A stretch of DNA of 16,585 nt from JBCDAP01 sp038747915 (GCA_038747915.1 JBCDJJ010000079.1:1-16585), one strand, 5' to 3'; positions 6,459 to 14,619 are shown, counted from the first letter of the stretch. Made by a program: numbers and translations. The notes: generated by a model not told the origin, from the letters alone.

Positions 6459-9059
6459 ATGCCGCGCACCCCTCATCGTTTCGCTCTTCTCGGTGCCATC
6501 GCGGCCGCGCTCGCGGCGCTTGTCGCACCCGGCGCCGCGGCCGAGCGATTCACGCTCGATGATCTGGACCGGCTCATGGGCATGCCGGAGGGGCAAGACG
6601 CCACGCAGCTGATCGTCCGCCCGAAGACGCCCGAGGGCTTCGGGGCCGTGCTCGCCAACGGCGTGGCGAAGCGGCTGCCGGACCGGGCCCGGACTCGCCT
6701 GGCGGCGCGCACGAAGGACTACTTCCCCGAGGTGGACCAGTACGTGGTCACCGCGCCGCAGGGCATGAGCCTGTACGAGTACGCGTGCGAGCTGCTCGAG
6801 ACGGGTGAGTACGAGTACGTCGTGCCGGACATGGTGTGCCGGCCGCTGCTGACTCCCAATGACGTCTTCTTCTCTCTGATGTACCACCACGACCTCATGG
6901 AGTCGGAGGCGGCGTGGGACATCACGACCGGCGACCCCAACCTGATCGTCGCGGTGGTCGACTCGGGCATCGACCTTGATCACCCCGACCTGGCGCCGCT
7001 GCTGGTCGATGGGTACAACTCGGCGACCGGCACCCCGCAGCAGTTCGGCGGCCTCGTCGACGACATCGCGACGAGTGGGCACGGCACGGCGGTCGCTGGG
7101 TGCATGACCGCGATCGGCAACAACGGGCTTAGTGTGGTGGGCGTTGGATGGGGCTTCAAGCTCATGCCCATCCGGGCGACGAACTCGAGTGATGGGACGG
7201 CCATCTCGACCGCCCTGTACAGCGGCGCGCGGTGGGCCGCCGATAACGGCGCGCGGGTCGTCAATATCTCGTACAGCGGTGTCGAGAACCCCGGCTCTCA
7301 GGACACGGGCGAGTACCTCGCGGCCCGCGGCGCGGTGCTGGTCTACGGGGCGGGCAACGAGAACGAGCAGCACGACTTCTTCGATTACCCCGATGTGATC
7401 ATCGCCGCGGCCACCGATCGGAACGACATCCCGACCTCCTTCACCGCCGAGGGCCGGGGTGTGGATGTCGCGGCGCCGGGTCGCAGCGTGTGGACCACGA
7501 AAAACGGTGGTGGCGTTCAGACTGTCAACGGCACGAGCTTCGCTGCGCCGCTCACCGCGGGCGTCGCGGCCATGGTGCTGTCGGTGAACCCGTCGCTCAC
7601 ATCGCGCGAGGTGGCCGCTGCCATCCGTGAAGGCGCCGACGATCTCGGTGCGCCGGGCGAGGATCGCATCTACGGCTCCGGCCGCATCAACCTGCTCGGC
7701 GCGCTCACCAGTCCGTGCACCACAGGCGTGGGCGGAACCGACTGCAACAGCAACGGCGTGATCGACGAGTGCGGCGTGTTCACCCTCGAAGAGCAAGACT
7801 GCGACGAGGACGGGACACCCGACGATTGTCAGCTGGCCTCGGACCCGTCCCTTGATTGTGATGGCGACGGCGTCTTCGACACGTGTCAGATTTTCGACAA
7901 CTTCTCGCTCGACTGCGACAACAACGGCGTGCTCGACACCTGCGAGATCGATGCCACGCCCGGTGCCGATTGCGATGGCAACGGCATCCTCGACCGATGC
8001 CAGATCAGCATCAGCCCGGCGCTCGACTGTGATCGAAACGATGTGCTCGACACCTGTCAGATCGCGGCCGATCCATCGTCCGACTGCGACGGTGACGGCC
8101 TGATCGATGCCTGCATCGATCAGGAGTACATCGTGACGCGCTCCGATGAGCCCGGGGGGCCGGTGTATGACGGCTTTAACCTGACGACCGGCCAGATTGT
8201 CAGCCTGCCCGATGATGGGTTCAGCCAGGGTGCCGCGATCCCGTTCGGCTTCCCCGACCAGTTCCCCTTCTACGGCCAACCCCGCTTCAACTTCCGGATC
8301 GCCTCGAACGGGTTTCTCTCGCTCGGCGCCGGGTTCCCGCCTGATGACGGCTGCTGCGCCGGCCGGTTTATCCCGAGCCCCAGCGAGCCGAACAACCTCA
8401 TCGCCGGGCTGTGGACCGATCTCGATCCATCGGCCGGCGGTGTCGTCCGCACCGACCTCACGGTCGTGCCGGACGGCCGGTTGTCTCGTGTGGTGCAGTT
8501 CACCGATGTGCCGATCGGCATCGTGCCCGGCGCCCGAGCGAACTTCCAGATCCGCACGTTCCCAAACGGCCAGATCGAGCTCCACTACGGCGAGATCGAT
8601 GTCCCCGGCGTGGTGATGACCGGTGGCATCGAGGAGACACTCGGCGTGGCCGGCGTGCGGACGCACTACTCGTCAAACCCGCCCGCCGCGTTCTCGGCGG
8701 TGCGGATCTCGCCGCCGAACGACTGCAACAACAACGGGGAGCCTGATTCTTGCGATATCGCATCGGACCCGCTGCTGGACTGCAACCTCGATGGCATCAT
8801 CGACGACTGCCAGAACCCGTCGGCAGCGGCGGAGTGCGAGAATCTGCCCGAGCGGTGTTTGGGCGACACCGATGGTGACTACGACGCCGATGCGACCGAC
8901 TTCGTCGCCATGCTCGTGGGCTTCGGAGACACCGAGCCGCTCCAGAACCCCGGTGCGGACCTCGACGGGAGCGGCACGGTCGACTCGGGCGACTTCATCG
9001 AACTGCTCGTGGCCTTTGGTACTGAGTACGACGTGCTCTGCCAGCCGATCACCCCCTGA
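6459..9059 (+). CDS. Secreted subtilisin-family (S8) serine protease with Cys/Asp repeats and dockerin-like C-terminus
   Basis: An exported protease of 866 residues. The signal peptide is about 1-28 (cut near PGAAA-ER). A propeptide-like region covers 30-135. The S8 domain spans about 140-415 and has the full triad: Asp168 in VVDSGIDLDHPD, His208 in SGHGTAVAG, Ser360 in NGTSFAAP, plus oxyanion Asn300 in GAGNENE. From 428 to 552 there are seven Cys-bracketed units of the type DCDGDGVFDTC, about 20 residues apart. A beta-rich domain (about 560-750; IPFGFPDQFPFYG and IASNGFLSLG) resembles a nidogen-like or related sandwich fold. Two more Cys/Asp units follow (755-784), then a dockerin-like segment (802-852) with DTDGDYDADATDF and DLDGSGTVDSGDF. 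The aspartates suggest Ca binding. Probably acts outside the cytoplasm; substrate unknown. ATG has AGGAG upstream. Apparently monocistronic. Confidence 0.93.
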   Translation: MPRTPHRFALLGAIAAALAALVAPGAAAERFTLDDLDRLMGMPEGQDATQLIVRPKTPEGFGAVLANGVAKRLPDRARTRLAARTKDYFPEVDQYVVTAPQGMSLYEYACELLETGEYEYVVPDMVCRPLLTPNDVFFSLMYHHDLMESEAAWDITTGDPNLIVAVVDSGIDLDHPDLAPLLVDGYNSATGTPQQFGGLVDDIATSGHGTAVAGCMTAIGNNGLSVVGVGWGFKLMPIRATNSSDGTAISTALYSGARWAADNGARVVNISYSGVENPGSQDTGEYLAARGAVLVYGAGNENEQHDFFDYPDVIIAAATDRNDIPTSFTAEGRGVDVAAPGRSVWTTKNGGGVQTVNGTSFAAPLTAGVAAMVLSVNPSLTSREVAAAIREGADDLGAPGEDRIYGSGRINLLGALTSPCTTGVGGTDCNSNGVIDECGVFTLEEQDCDEDGTPDDCQLASDPSLDCDGDGVFDTCQIFDNFSLDCDNNGVLDTCEIDATPGADCDGNGILDRCQISISPALDCDRNDVLDTCQIAADPSSDCDGDGLIDACIDQEYIVTRSDEPGGPVYDGFNLTTGQIVSLPDDGFSQGAAIPFGFPDQFPFYGQPRFNFRIASNGFLSLGAGFPPDDGCCAGRFIPSPSEPNNLIAGLWTDLDPSAGGVVRTDLTVVPDGRLSRVVQFTDVPIGIVPGARANFQIRTFPNGQIELHYGEIDVPGVVMTGGIEETLGVAGVRTHYSSNPPAAFSAVRISPPNDCNNNGEPDSCDIASDPLLDCNLDGIIDDCQNPSAAAECENLPERCLGDTDGDYDADATDFVAMLVGFGDTEPLQNPGADLDGSGTVDSGDFIELLVAFGTEYDVLCQPITP
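7740..8114 (+). repeat. Seven-unit Cys/Asp repeat region inside the S8 protease
   Basis: The units share D-C-[DN]-x-[DN]-G-x-x-D-x-C and are spaced about 60 bases apart in most cases, with linkers such as QLASDPSL and QIAADPSS. Two further copies lie at 8721-8810, after the beta-rich domain. Each unit resembles a thrombospondin-type-3-like Ca loop closed by a possible disulphide. Confidence 0.8.
8862..9017 (+). other. Dockerin-like Ca-binding segment at the C-terminus of the S8 protease
   Basis: Two EF-loop-like repeats, GDTDGDYDADATDFVAML and the later ADLDGSGTVDSGDFIELL, are separated by about 20 residues and followed by the hydrophobic VAFG. This matches a type I dockerin-like duplication. 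No cohesin gene is in the window, so the docking partner, if any, is unknown. Confidence 0.6.
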
Positions 9060-9072
9060 CCGAGCGCAGACT

Positions 9073-9100
9073 CTCCGCGCGTGCGGAGTAGTGCGCACGC
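9073..9100 (+). other. Overlapping alternative hairpins between the protease and galE genes
   Basis: CTCCGC-GCGT-GCGGAG (9073-9088) and GCGTGC/GCACGC (9079-9084 with 9095-9100) share bases, so only one can form at a time. There is no T-run. It may end the protease transcript or simply reflect GC-rich sequence just upstream of the galE promoter-like string. Confidence 0.3.
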
Positions 9101-9102
9101 CC

Positions 9103-9119
9103 GCTACGATGCTCGCCCG
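9103..9119 (+). promoter_or_regulatory. galE: Promoter-like 17-base string upstream of galE
   Basis: The string GCTACGATGCTCGCCCG contains TACGAT, a possible -10 hexamer, and ends 21 bases before the galE ATG. A string matching at 14 of 17 positions lies upstream of ppc at 11855-11871. No convincing -35 is seen. Confidence 0.4.
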
Positions 9120-9140
9120 ACCTTTTCGGGAGGTGTCGCG

Positions 9141-10181
9141 ATGCGGGTGATGGTCACGGGCGGCGCGGGCTACATCGGCTCGCACGCGGTCAAGGTGCTG
9201 CTCGATGCCGGGGTGGACGTGCTCGTGGTCGACAACCTCGAGCGCGGGCACGCCGAGGCGATCGAGCGGGTGCGCGCGCTCCCGGGCGTCGGCGAGAACC
9301 GGCTTGCCTTTCAGCAGTGCGATGTGGGCGAGGCCGGCGTCGTGGGTGCCCTGCTCTCGGCGTACCAGGTCAAGACCGTGCTGCACTTCGCGGCGCTGGC
9401 CTATGTGGGCGAGTCGGTCACCGACCCGCTGCGGTACTACCGGGCGAATACGTCCGCTGCCCTCGCGTTGCTCCGCGCCTGCGACTCGGCGGGCGTCGAG
9501 AGGTTCATCTTCTCCTCCACGTGCGCGAGCTTCGGTGAGCCCCCGCCGGACCGCATCCCGATTGCCGAAGACACGCCGCAGCACCCGATCAACCCGTACG
9601 GCCGCAGCAAGCTCATGGTCGAGCACATCCTCGCCGACCATGCGCACGCTGCCCGCCTGGCCGGCAAGCCCTTCTCGTACGCGTGCCTTCGATACTTCAA
9701 CGTCGCGGGCGCCGATCCGGACGGTGTCATCGGTGAGGCGCACGACCCCGAGACGCACCTCATCCCCATTGTGCTGCAGGTGGCGCTCGGTCAGCGGGAC
9801 GCCGTGACGATCTTCGGTACCGACTACCCGACACCCGATGGCACCTGCGTGCGTGACTACGTGCATGTGATCGATCTGATCGACGCCCACCTCGCGGTGA
9901 TGAAGGCCCTTCAGCCGGGCGAGGCGCGGTACTACAACGTCGGCATCGGCCGCGGGTACTCGGTCCGCGAGATCATCGAGGCGTGCCGACGGGTGACCGG
10001 CAGGCCCATCGAGGCCACCGAAGGCGAGCGACGGCCGGGCGATCCGCCGGAGCTGTACAACGCGCCGGCCAAGATTCGGAACGAGCTTGGGTGGGAAGCG
10101 AAGTACACCAACCTCGACGAGATCATCGCATCGGCCTGGGCGTGGCACTCGGCCCACCCGAGCGGGTACGCGAACACGTAG
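9141..10181 (+). CDS. galE: UDP-glucose 4-epimerase
   Basis: Cytosolic NAD-dependent enzyme interconverting UDP-glucose and UDP-galactose, used in the Leloir pathway and to supply galactose for surface polysaccharides. The 346-residue product is a full-length short-chain dehydrogenase-type epimerase. It shows the nucleotide-binding TGGAGYIGSH (6-15), VVDNLERGH (29-37), FAALAYVGES (83-92), SSTCASFGE (125-133, catalytic Ser/Thr region), catalytic Tyr153 and Lys157 in NPYGRSK, LRYFNVAGADP, and GTCVRDYVHV near the sugar-binding site. GGGAGG lies seven bases before ATG 9141. No other sugar-nucleotide genes are nearby, so the pathway cannot be narrowed. The next gene begins within 15 bases, so the two are probably cotranscribed. 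Other NDP-sugar epimerases of this family are possible. Confidence 0.93.
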   Translation: MRVMVTGGAGYIGSHAVKVLLDAGVDVLVVDNLERGHAEAIERVRALPGVGENRLAFQQCDVGEAGVVGALLSAYQVKTVLHFAALAYVGESVTDPLRYYRANTSAALALLRACDSAGVERFIFSSTCASFGEPPPDRIPIAEDTPQHPINPYGRSKLMVEHILADHAHAARLAGKPFSYACLRYFNVAGADPDGVIGEAHDPETHLIPIVLQVALGQRDAVTIFGTDYPTPDGTCVRDYVHVIDLIDAHLAVMKALQPGEARYYNVGIGRGYSVREIIEACRRVTGRPIEATEGERRPGDPPELYNAPAKIRNELGWEAKYTNLDEIIASAWAWHSAHPSGYANT

Positions 10182-10189
10182 GCGGGGGC

Positions 10190-11446
10190 GTGCGGGTGTT
10201 CGGCGCCGATATCTCGATCGATGGCGCCCGCGAGATGCTCGCGGTCTCGCCCCGCGCGGTGCGTCTGCCCGAGGATGCGCACCGGCCCGACGATCGGTTC
10301 ATCCCGGTGCGGGCCGCGGCGCTGGCGGCCGAGATCGTCACCGACCCGGCCTTTGCCCCGACCGCGTGTGAGACGCGGGCGATCGCGGAGGCGTTCTCGC
10401 TCGCGATCGAGCAGGAATCCGCCGGCTTCGCCCGCGAACTTGATGCGCTTTTCGCCCAGTTCAACCCTCACCGCGACACCGACCCACGCGCCGAGGCCGG
10501 CCCGGGCCGCACACCCGAGGCGGAGCGCCGACTCTTCGCCTTCCTCTCCTACCTGCTCGATAAGGCGAACTACGAGCAGTTGAGCGACGTGCAGATCGAA
10601 GCGGCGATCAACGCCGCGAACACGCACGGCATGCGAATCCGCGTGGACCCCGATCGCGTGGAGCGGCTCGAGCTCTTTGTCCGCGGCCACGCGTTCATCG
10701 AGCGGCAGGTCCGGACGTGGCGTTCACCGCTCAGAGATGTCACTCAGCAGGTCGAGGTGTACCGCCGGCTCGCGGTGCTCGTGCGGATGAAAGACGAGCA
10801 GACTGTTTCGCTCAAACTGTTCCGCGAGATCCCAGCGGCCGATCTCGAGGCGCTGCTGCCCCACGCCACGGTGCATATGAACTGGTTCGACCGGATCAAG
10901 GTGTTCGCCGGCGGGGCGGGGGCGCTGGGCGGCCTGGCCTCGAAGCTGATCGCCGGGGCCGCGATGTCGCTCGCGCTCTTCTGGACACTCACCGTGGCGC
11001 TCTTCGGCCTCGCGTTCCGCGCCTTCATGGGATACCGGCGGACGAAGTCGCAGCGCGATGCCCAGCGGACGCACAACCTCTACTTCCAGAGCCTGGCCAA
11101 CAACGCCGCTGCGGTGCATACCCTGATCCGTGTTGTCGCCGAAGAGGAGGAGAAAGAGGCGATGCTCGCCTACGCGTTCCTGGCGTGGGGTGGGTGCGAC
11201 GATGCCACGCTCGACGGCACGATCGAGCGCTGGTTGCGCGATCGCCTGGGGGTTGATGTGAACTTCGACTGCGCCGATGCGCTCGAGACGCTCGGCCGGC
11301 TCGGCCTGCGAACCGCGGCGGGGGGCGTTGTGAGCATCGATGATGCCCTCGCGGCCCTCGAGCGTGCCCGGCTCGACCCCGCCTCGCGGCGGTATCACCG
11401 CGAGCAGGCCGAGCGCCGGCGGACCGGTCACGCCTCGGGCGTATAG
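10190..11446 (+). CDS. DUF3754/TMEM143-like membrane protein
   Basis: The product is 416-418 residues. It resembles the DUF3754 family (mitochondrial TMEM143 relatives) through FAFLSYLLDKANYEQLSD, SLKLFREIPAADLEALLPHA and WFDRIKVFAGGAGALGG; the match is from memory. A hydrophobic region at about residues 240-285 (LIAGAAMSLALFWTLTVALF and surroundings) forms one or two membrane helices, with soluble domains on both sides. The C-terminal part has alternating acidic and basic helices (EEEEKEAML, RRYHREQAERRRTGH). Function is unknown. Two starts are possible: GTG 10190, eight bases after the galE stop, and GTG 10196, which has GGGGG seven bases upstream; the longer is listed. It lies between galE and fur and its stop codon overlaps the probable fur promoter. 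Confidence 0.82.
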   Translation: MRVFGADISIDGAREMLAVSPRAVRLPEDAHRPDDRFIPVRAAALAAEIVTDPAFAPTACETRAIAEAFSLAIEQESAGFARELDALFAQFNPHRDTDPRAEAGPGRTPEAERRLFAFLSYLLDKANYEQLSDVQIEAAINAANTHGMRIRVDPDRVERLELFVRGHAFIERQVRTWRSPLRDVTQQVEVYRRLAVLVRMKDEQTVSLKLFREIPAADLEALLPHATVHMNWFDRIKVFAGGAGALGGLASKLIAGAAMSLALFWTLTVALFGLAFRAFMGYRRTKSQRDAQRTHNLYFQSLANNAAAVHTLIRVVAEEEEKEAMLAYAFLAWGGCDDATLDGTIERWLRDRLGVDVNFDCADALETLGRLGLRTAAGGVVSIDDALAALERARLDPASRRYHREQAERRRTGHASGV

Positions 11447-11447
11447 T
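11442..11447 (+). promoter_or_regulatory. Putative -10 box of fur, consistent with a leaderless transcript
   Basis: TATAGT overlaps the stop codon of the upstream gene and is followed by only five bases (TGGGC) before ATG 11453. A start of transcription at the usual distance from the -10 box would fall on or next to the ATG. No Shine-Dalgarno is visible, and no clear -35 is seen. Confidence 0.4.
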
Positions 11448-11452
11448 TGGGC

Positions 11453-11836
11453 ATGCTTCGCGAGACCCGTCAGCTCCGTGCCATCCGCAACGCCTTCGAG
11501 CAGGCCGGCCGCCCGCTCAGCCCCGCCGAGCTGCACGAGCACGCCGCGCGCGATGTGCCCGAGCTCGGCCTGGCGACCGTGTACCGCACGATCTCCAAGC
11601 TCACCGAGGCGGGGGAGATCGCGCCGGTCGAACTCCCCGGCGAGTCGCCGCGGTACGAGCGTCGCGAGGCGGCGGATCAGCACCATCACCACTTCCGGTG
11701 CACGTGCTGCGACCGCGTGTTCGACGTACACGGGTGTGCGCACGGGGTGGAGTCGCTCGCGCCGGAGGGGTTCGAGGTCGAGGACCACGAGATCACGCTC
11801 ACCGGGCGGTGCGCGGACTGCGCCGGCGCCGCCTGA
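11453..11836 (+). CDS. Fur-family metal- or peroxide-responsive transcription regulator
   Basis: DNA-binding repressor of the Fur/Zur/PerR group, 127 residues. The N-terminal winged helix covers about 1-65, with the recognition helix at PELGLATVYRTISKLTEAG (36-54). The dimer domain begins with RYERREAADQHHHHFRCTCC (67-86). His77-80 belong to the metal site, and Cys83/Cys86 with Cys120/Cys123 form the two CxxC pairs of the structural zinc site. The sequence alone does not tell iron, zinc or peroxide sensing apart. ATG 11453 is preferred over TTG 11447, which lies inside the likely -10 box. No metal transporter or storage gene is adjacent, so its targets are elsewhere or include the cluster itself. 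It starts six bases after the DUF3754 stop. Confidence 0.88.
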   Translation: MLRETRQLRAIRNAFEQAGRPLSPAELHEHAARDVPELGLATVYRTISKLTEAGEIAPVELPGESPRYERREAADQHHHHFRCTCCDRVFDVHGCAHGVESLAPEGFEVEDHEITLTGRCADCAGAA

Positions 11837-11854
11837 GCCGGTCCACCGATCGCG

Positions 11855-11887
11855 GCTATGCTCCTCGCCCGCGCGATACCCGCGGGT
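11855..11887 (+). promoter_or_regulatory. ppc: Promoter-like string and palindrome upstream of ppc
   Basis: GCTATGCTCCTCGCCCG (11855-11871) contains TATGCT, a possible -10, and matches the galE upstream string at 14 of 17 positions. Just downstream is a perfect 10-base palindrome ACCCGCGGGT (11878-11887), in the predicted 5' leader, which could be an operator or a leader hairpin. Confidence 0.4.
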
Positions 11888-11904
11888 GACTGGGGTTGAG
11901 GCTC

Positions 11905-14619
11905 ATGACCGAGGATCTTGCGCACGACATCAAGCTGTTGGGCGGTCTGCTGGACGAAGCAGCAGCGGACTCGGGTCTCCGCGAGGCGCTCGAGCGGGGG
12001 CACGCGTTCGAGGCGCGGTGCGCCGCCGGTGAACACGACGGTGTGGCCGCCGAGGTGGCCTACCTCGACGCGATGCAGATCCGCGGGCTGCTCAAGATCG
12101 CGACCACGCGTTTTCATCTGCGCAACAAGGCCGAGCAGCTCGAGGTCGCGCGGATCAACCGCGACCGCGAGCGCCGCGCAACGGTCGAATCGCCCCGGCC
12201 CGAATCGATCGCCGACGCGGTGGCCGCTGCCAAGCGGCAGGGGCTCTCGCTCGCGGAGGTCCGCGGTGTGATCGACAAGCTCGACATCGAGCCCACGCTC
12301 ACCGCGCACCCGACCGAAGCCCGGCGGCGCACGCTGCTCATGGCGCAGCAGCGGCTCGCCGCCTCGATCACCGAGTACCACGACGCCGAATCGACGCCGA
12401 GCGAGCGGGCGCACGCGAACGCCGCGATACGCCGTGAGATCCGTCTGATGCTCGTGACCGACGAGGTGCGGGCCGAGCGCCTGCGGGTGGACCAAGAGGT
12501 CACCAACGGGCTGTACTTCCTCGCGGGCACCATCTGGGAGACCGTCCCTCGCCTCTACCGTGATCTCGGCGATGCGCTGCGGAACCAGTTCGGCCCCGAG
12601 GCGGACGAGGGCCCACCGGTGCCCGTGTTCCTTCGGTACCGCTCGTGGATCGGCGGTGACCGCGACGGCAACCCGTTCGTCACGCCCGATGTCACGCGGC
12701 AGACGCTCGGGCGGCAACGAGACGCGGTCCGCGAGCGGTACATCGCCGAGCTGCGAGAGCTCTCGAGCGAGCTCAGCATCTCCGAGCGCCGCATCGAGAC
12801 CCCGGAGCGGCTGCGCGAGTCGATCTCGCACGATGCATCACTCGGTCTGATCGACGACGAGACAGCCGCGCTCTACCGGTACGAGCCCTACCGCTTGAAG
12901 ATCGCAGCGATCGCAGCCCGGCTATCTGGCGCGCACGGGGCGTACCGAGCCCCGGAGTTCTTGGAGGATCTAGAGCTGGTGCGCGATGCGCTGCACGCAT
13001 CCGGGCTGCACGGTGTGGCCCGCGAGGGTCGTCTCGCCGACCTGCTCGTCCGCGCGCGCACGTTCGGCATGCACCTCGCTGCGCTCGATGTGCGGCAGCA
13101 CTCCAAGGTGCATCACGCGGCGTGCGTCGAGCTGCTCCGGCTGGCCGGTGTGGAGGACGACTACTCCGCGCTCGACGAGGGCGCACGCATCGAGCTGCTG
13201 ACCCGCGAACTCACCAACGCCCGCCCGCTCGTCGGGCCGCGAGCCCAGCTCTCCGAGGATACGGCGCGCACACTCGAGGTCTTCCGCGTGATCGCCGAGG
13301 CGACCGACGACGAGCCGGCCTCGATCGGGAGTGTGATCATCTCGATGACGCACCACGTCTCGCACCTCCTGGAGGCGATGCTGCTCATGAAGGAGGTCGG
13401 GCTCTGGTCGCGCGCGGCCGATGGCATCGTCACGTGCCCGGTCGACCTCGCTCCGCTCTTCGAGACGGTTGACGACCTCGAGCGGTCGGGCTCGCTCCTC
13501 GAAGAACTCTTCACCAACCCCGTCTACGCCGCCCATCTCGATGCACGGAGCCGCTTCCAGGAGGTGATGCTCGGGTACTCCGACTCGAATAAGGACGGTG
13601 GGTACTGGATCAGTAACACGCAGCTGCACACCGCGCAGGGCGTGCTCGCGCGGACGTGCGCGTCGCACGATGTCGATCTGCGGATGTTCCACGGTCGTGG
13701 CGGCTCGGTCGGGCGCGGTGGTGGGCGGGCGAACCGTGCGATCCTCGCTGCACCGCCCGAGAGCCGCACCGGGCGTATTCGGTTCACCGAGCAGGGCGAG
13801 GTGATCACGTTCCGGTACGCCCTGCCCGCGATCGCCAGGCGGCACATCGAGCAGATCGCCCACGCGATGCTGCTCGGCACGGCACGTGCGACAGCGGAGG
13901 CGGCGGTCGACCCGGCGTGGCTCGAACTGCTGCACGAGCTCGGTGCCCGGTCCATGCGCACGTACCGCGACCTGATCGAGGACCCCGCGTTCTGGCCGTG
14001 GTACGCGAGCGTGAGCCCGATCCCGCACATCTCGAAGCTGCCCATCGCGAGCCGTCCGGTCTCGCGGAAGGGCAAGGATGTCGACTTCGACGGGCTCCGG
14101 GCCATTCCGTGGGTCTTCGCGTGGACACAGATGCGTTACACCGTGCCGGGGTGGTACGGCCTGGGGACCGCCTTCTCCTCGGTGCTCGGTGAGGACACCG
14201 GCGCTCACGACCGCCTCGGTGCGATGTACCGCGAATGGGAGCTGTTCCGACTGCTCGTGGACAACGCGCAGCAGGAGATGGCGCGCGCACGGCTCGTGAT
14301 GGCCGAGCGGTACGCGATGCGCGCCGGAGACGGCGGACGGGGGATGCACGACCGGATCGCGGGCGAGTTCGGGGCCGCGGAACGAGCCGTGCTCGGCGTA
14401 ACCGGCCAGAACCGCCTGCTCGACAACCGCGAGGTCATCCAGGTGTCGATCGATCAGCGCAACCCGCTGACCGATGTGATCAACCTGCTTCAGCTCGAGC
14501 TGATCAAGCGATTCGAGCGGGCCGAATCCGAGGGCGATTCGGCGGAGAAAGAGCGTCTGGCCGAGGTCATTTACCTCTCGATCAATGGCCTGGCTGCGGC
14601 GATGCAGAGCACCGGGTGA
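11905..14619 (+). CDS. ppc: Phosphoenolpyruvate carboxylase
   Basis: Cytosolic enzyme that adds bicarbonate to phosphoenolpyruvate to give oxaloacetate, refilling the TCA cycle. The 904-residue product is full length. Catalytic motifs are TAHPTEARRRT (133-143, His135), RSWIGGDRDGNPFVT (246-260), VMLGYSDSNKDGGYW (554-568), FHGRGGSVGRGGG (595-607, the mobile loop) and MRYTVPGWYGLG (743-754). The end reads LSINGLAAAMQSTG. The usual C-terminal tripeptide is NTG, whose Asn is an aspartate-inhibition contact in the E. coli enzyme; here it is Ser902. ATG 11905 is chosen over TTG 11896, with GGGG and GAGG just upstream. The gene begins 68 bases after fur and has its own promoter-like string. Two hairpins follow it. 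Confidence 0.97.
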   Translation: MTEDLAHDIKLLGGLLDEAAADSGLREALERGHAFEARCAAGEHDGVAAEVAYLDAMQIRGLLKIATTRFHLRNKAEQLEVARINRDRERRATVESPRPESIADAVAAAKRQGLSLAEVRGVIDKLDIEPTLTAHPTEARRRTLLMAQQRLAASITEYHDAESTPSERAHANAAIRREIRLMLVTDEVRAERLRVDQEVTNGLYFLAGTIWETVPRLYRDLGDALRNQFGPEADEGPPVPVFLRYRSWIGGDRDGNPFVTPDVTRQTLGRQRDAVRERYIAELRELSSELSISERRIETPERLRESISHDASLGLIDDETAALYRYEPYRLKIAAIAARLSGAHGAYRAPEFLEDLELVRDALHASGLHGVAREGRLADLLVRARTFGMHLAALDVRQHSKVHHAACVELLRLAGVEDDYSALDEGARIELLTRELTNARPLVGPRAQLSEDTARTLEVFRVIAEATDDEPASIGSVIISMTHHVSHLLEAMLLMKEVGLWSRAADGIVTCPVDLAPLFETVDDLERSGSLLEELFTNPVYAAHLDARSRFQEVMLGYSDSNKDGGYWISNTQLHTAQGVLARTCASHDVDLRMFHGRGGSVGRGGGRANRAILAAPPESRTGRIRFTEQGEVITFRYALPAIARRHIEQIAHAMLLGTARATAEAAVDPAWLELLHELGARSMRTYRDLIEDPAFWPWYASVSPIPHISKLPIASRPVSRKGKDVDFDGLRAIPWVFAWTQMRYTVPGWYGLGTAFSSVLGEDTGAHDRLGAMYREWELFRLLVDNAQQEMARARLVMAERYAMRAGDGGRGMHDRIAGEFGAAERAVLGVTGQNRLLDNREVIQVSIDQRNPLTDVINLLQLELIKRFERAESEGDSAEKERLAEVIYLSINGLAAAMQSTG

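Noticed and set aside
7740..8114. Regular ~60-base repeats as a possible CRISPR array
   Set aside because: The units are in frame, coding and degenerate at DNA level, and lie inside the protease gene; there are no identical repeats or spacers.
6411..8666. 751-residue minus-strand open frame
   Set aside because: It is antisense to the S8 protease, whose triad and repeats are unmistakable; the minus product lacks recognisable domains.
8673..10157. 494-residue minus-strand open frame
   Set aside because: It is antisense to galE and the protease end.
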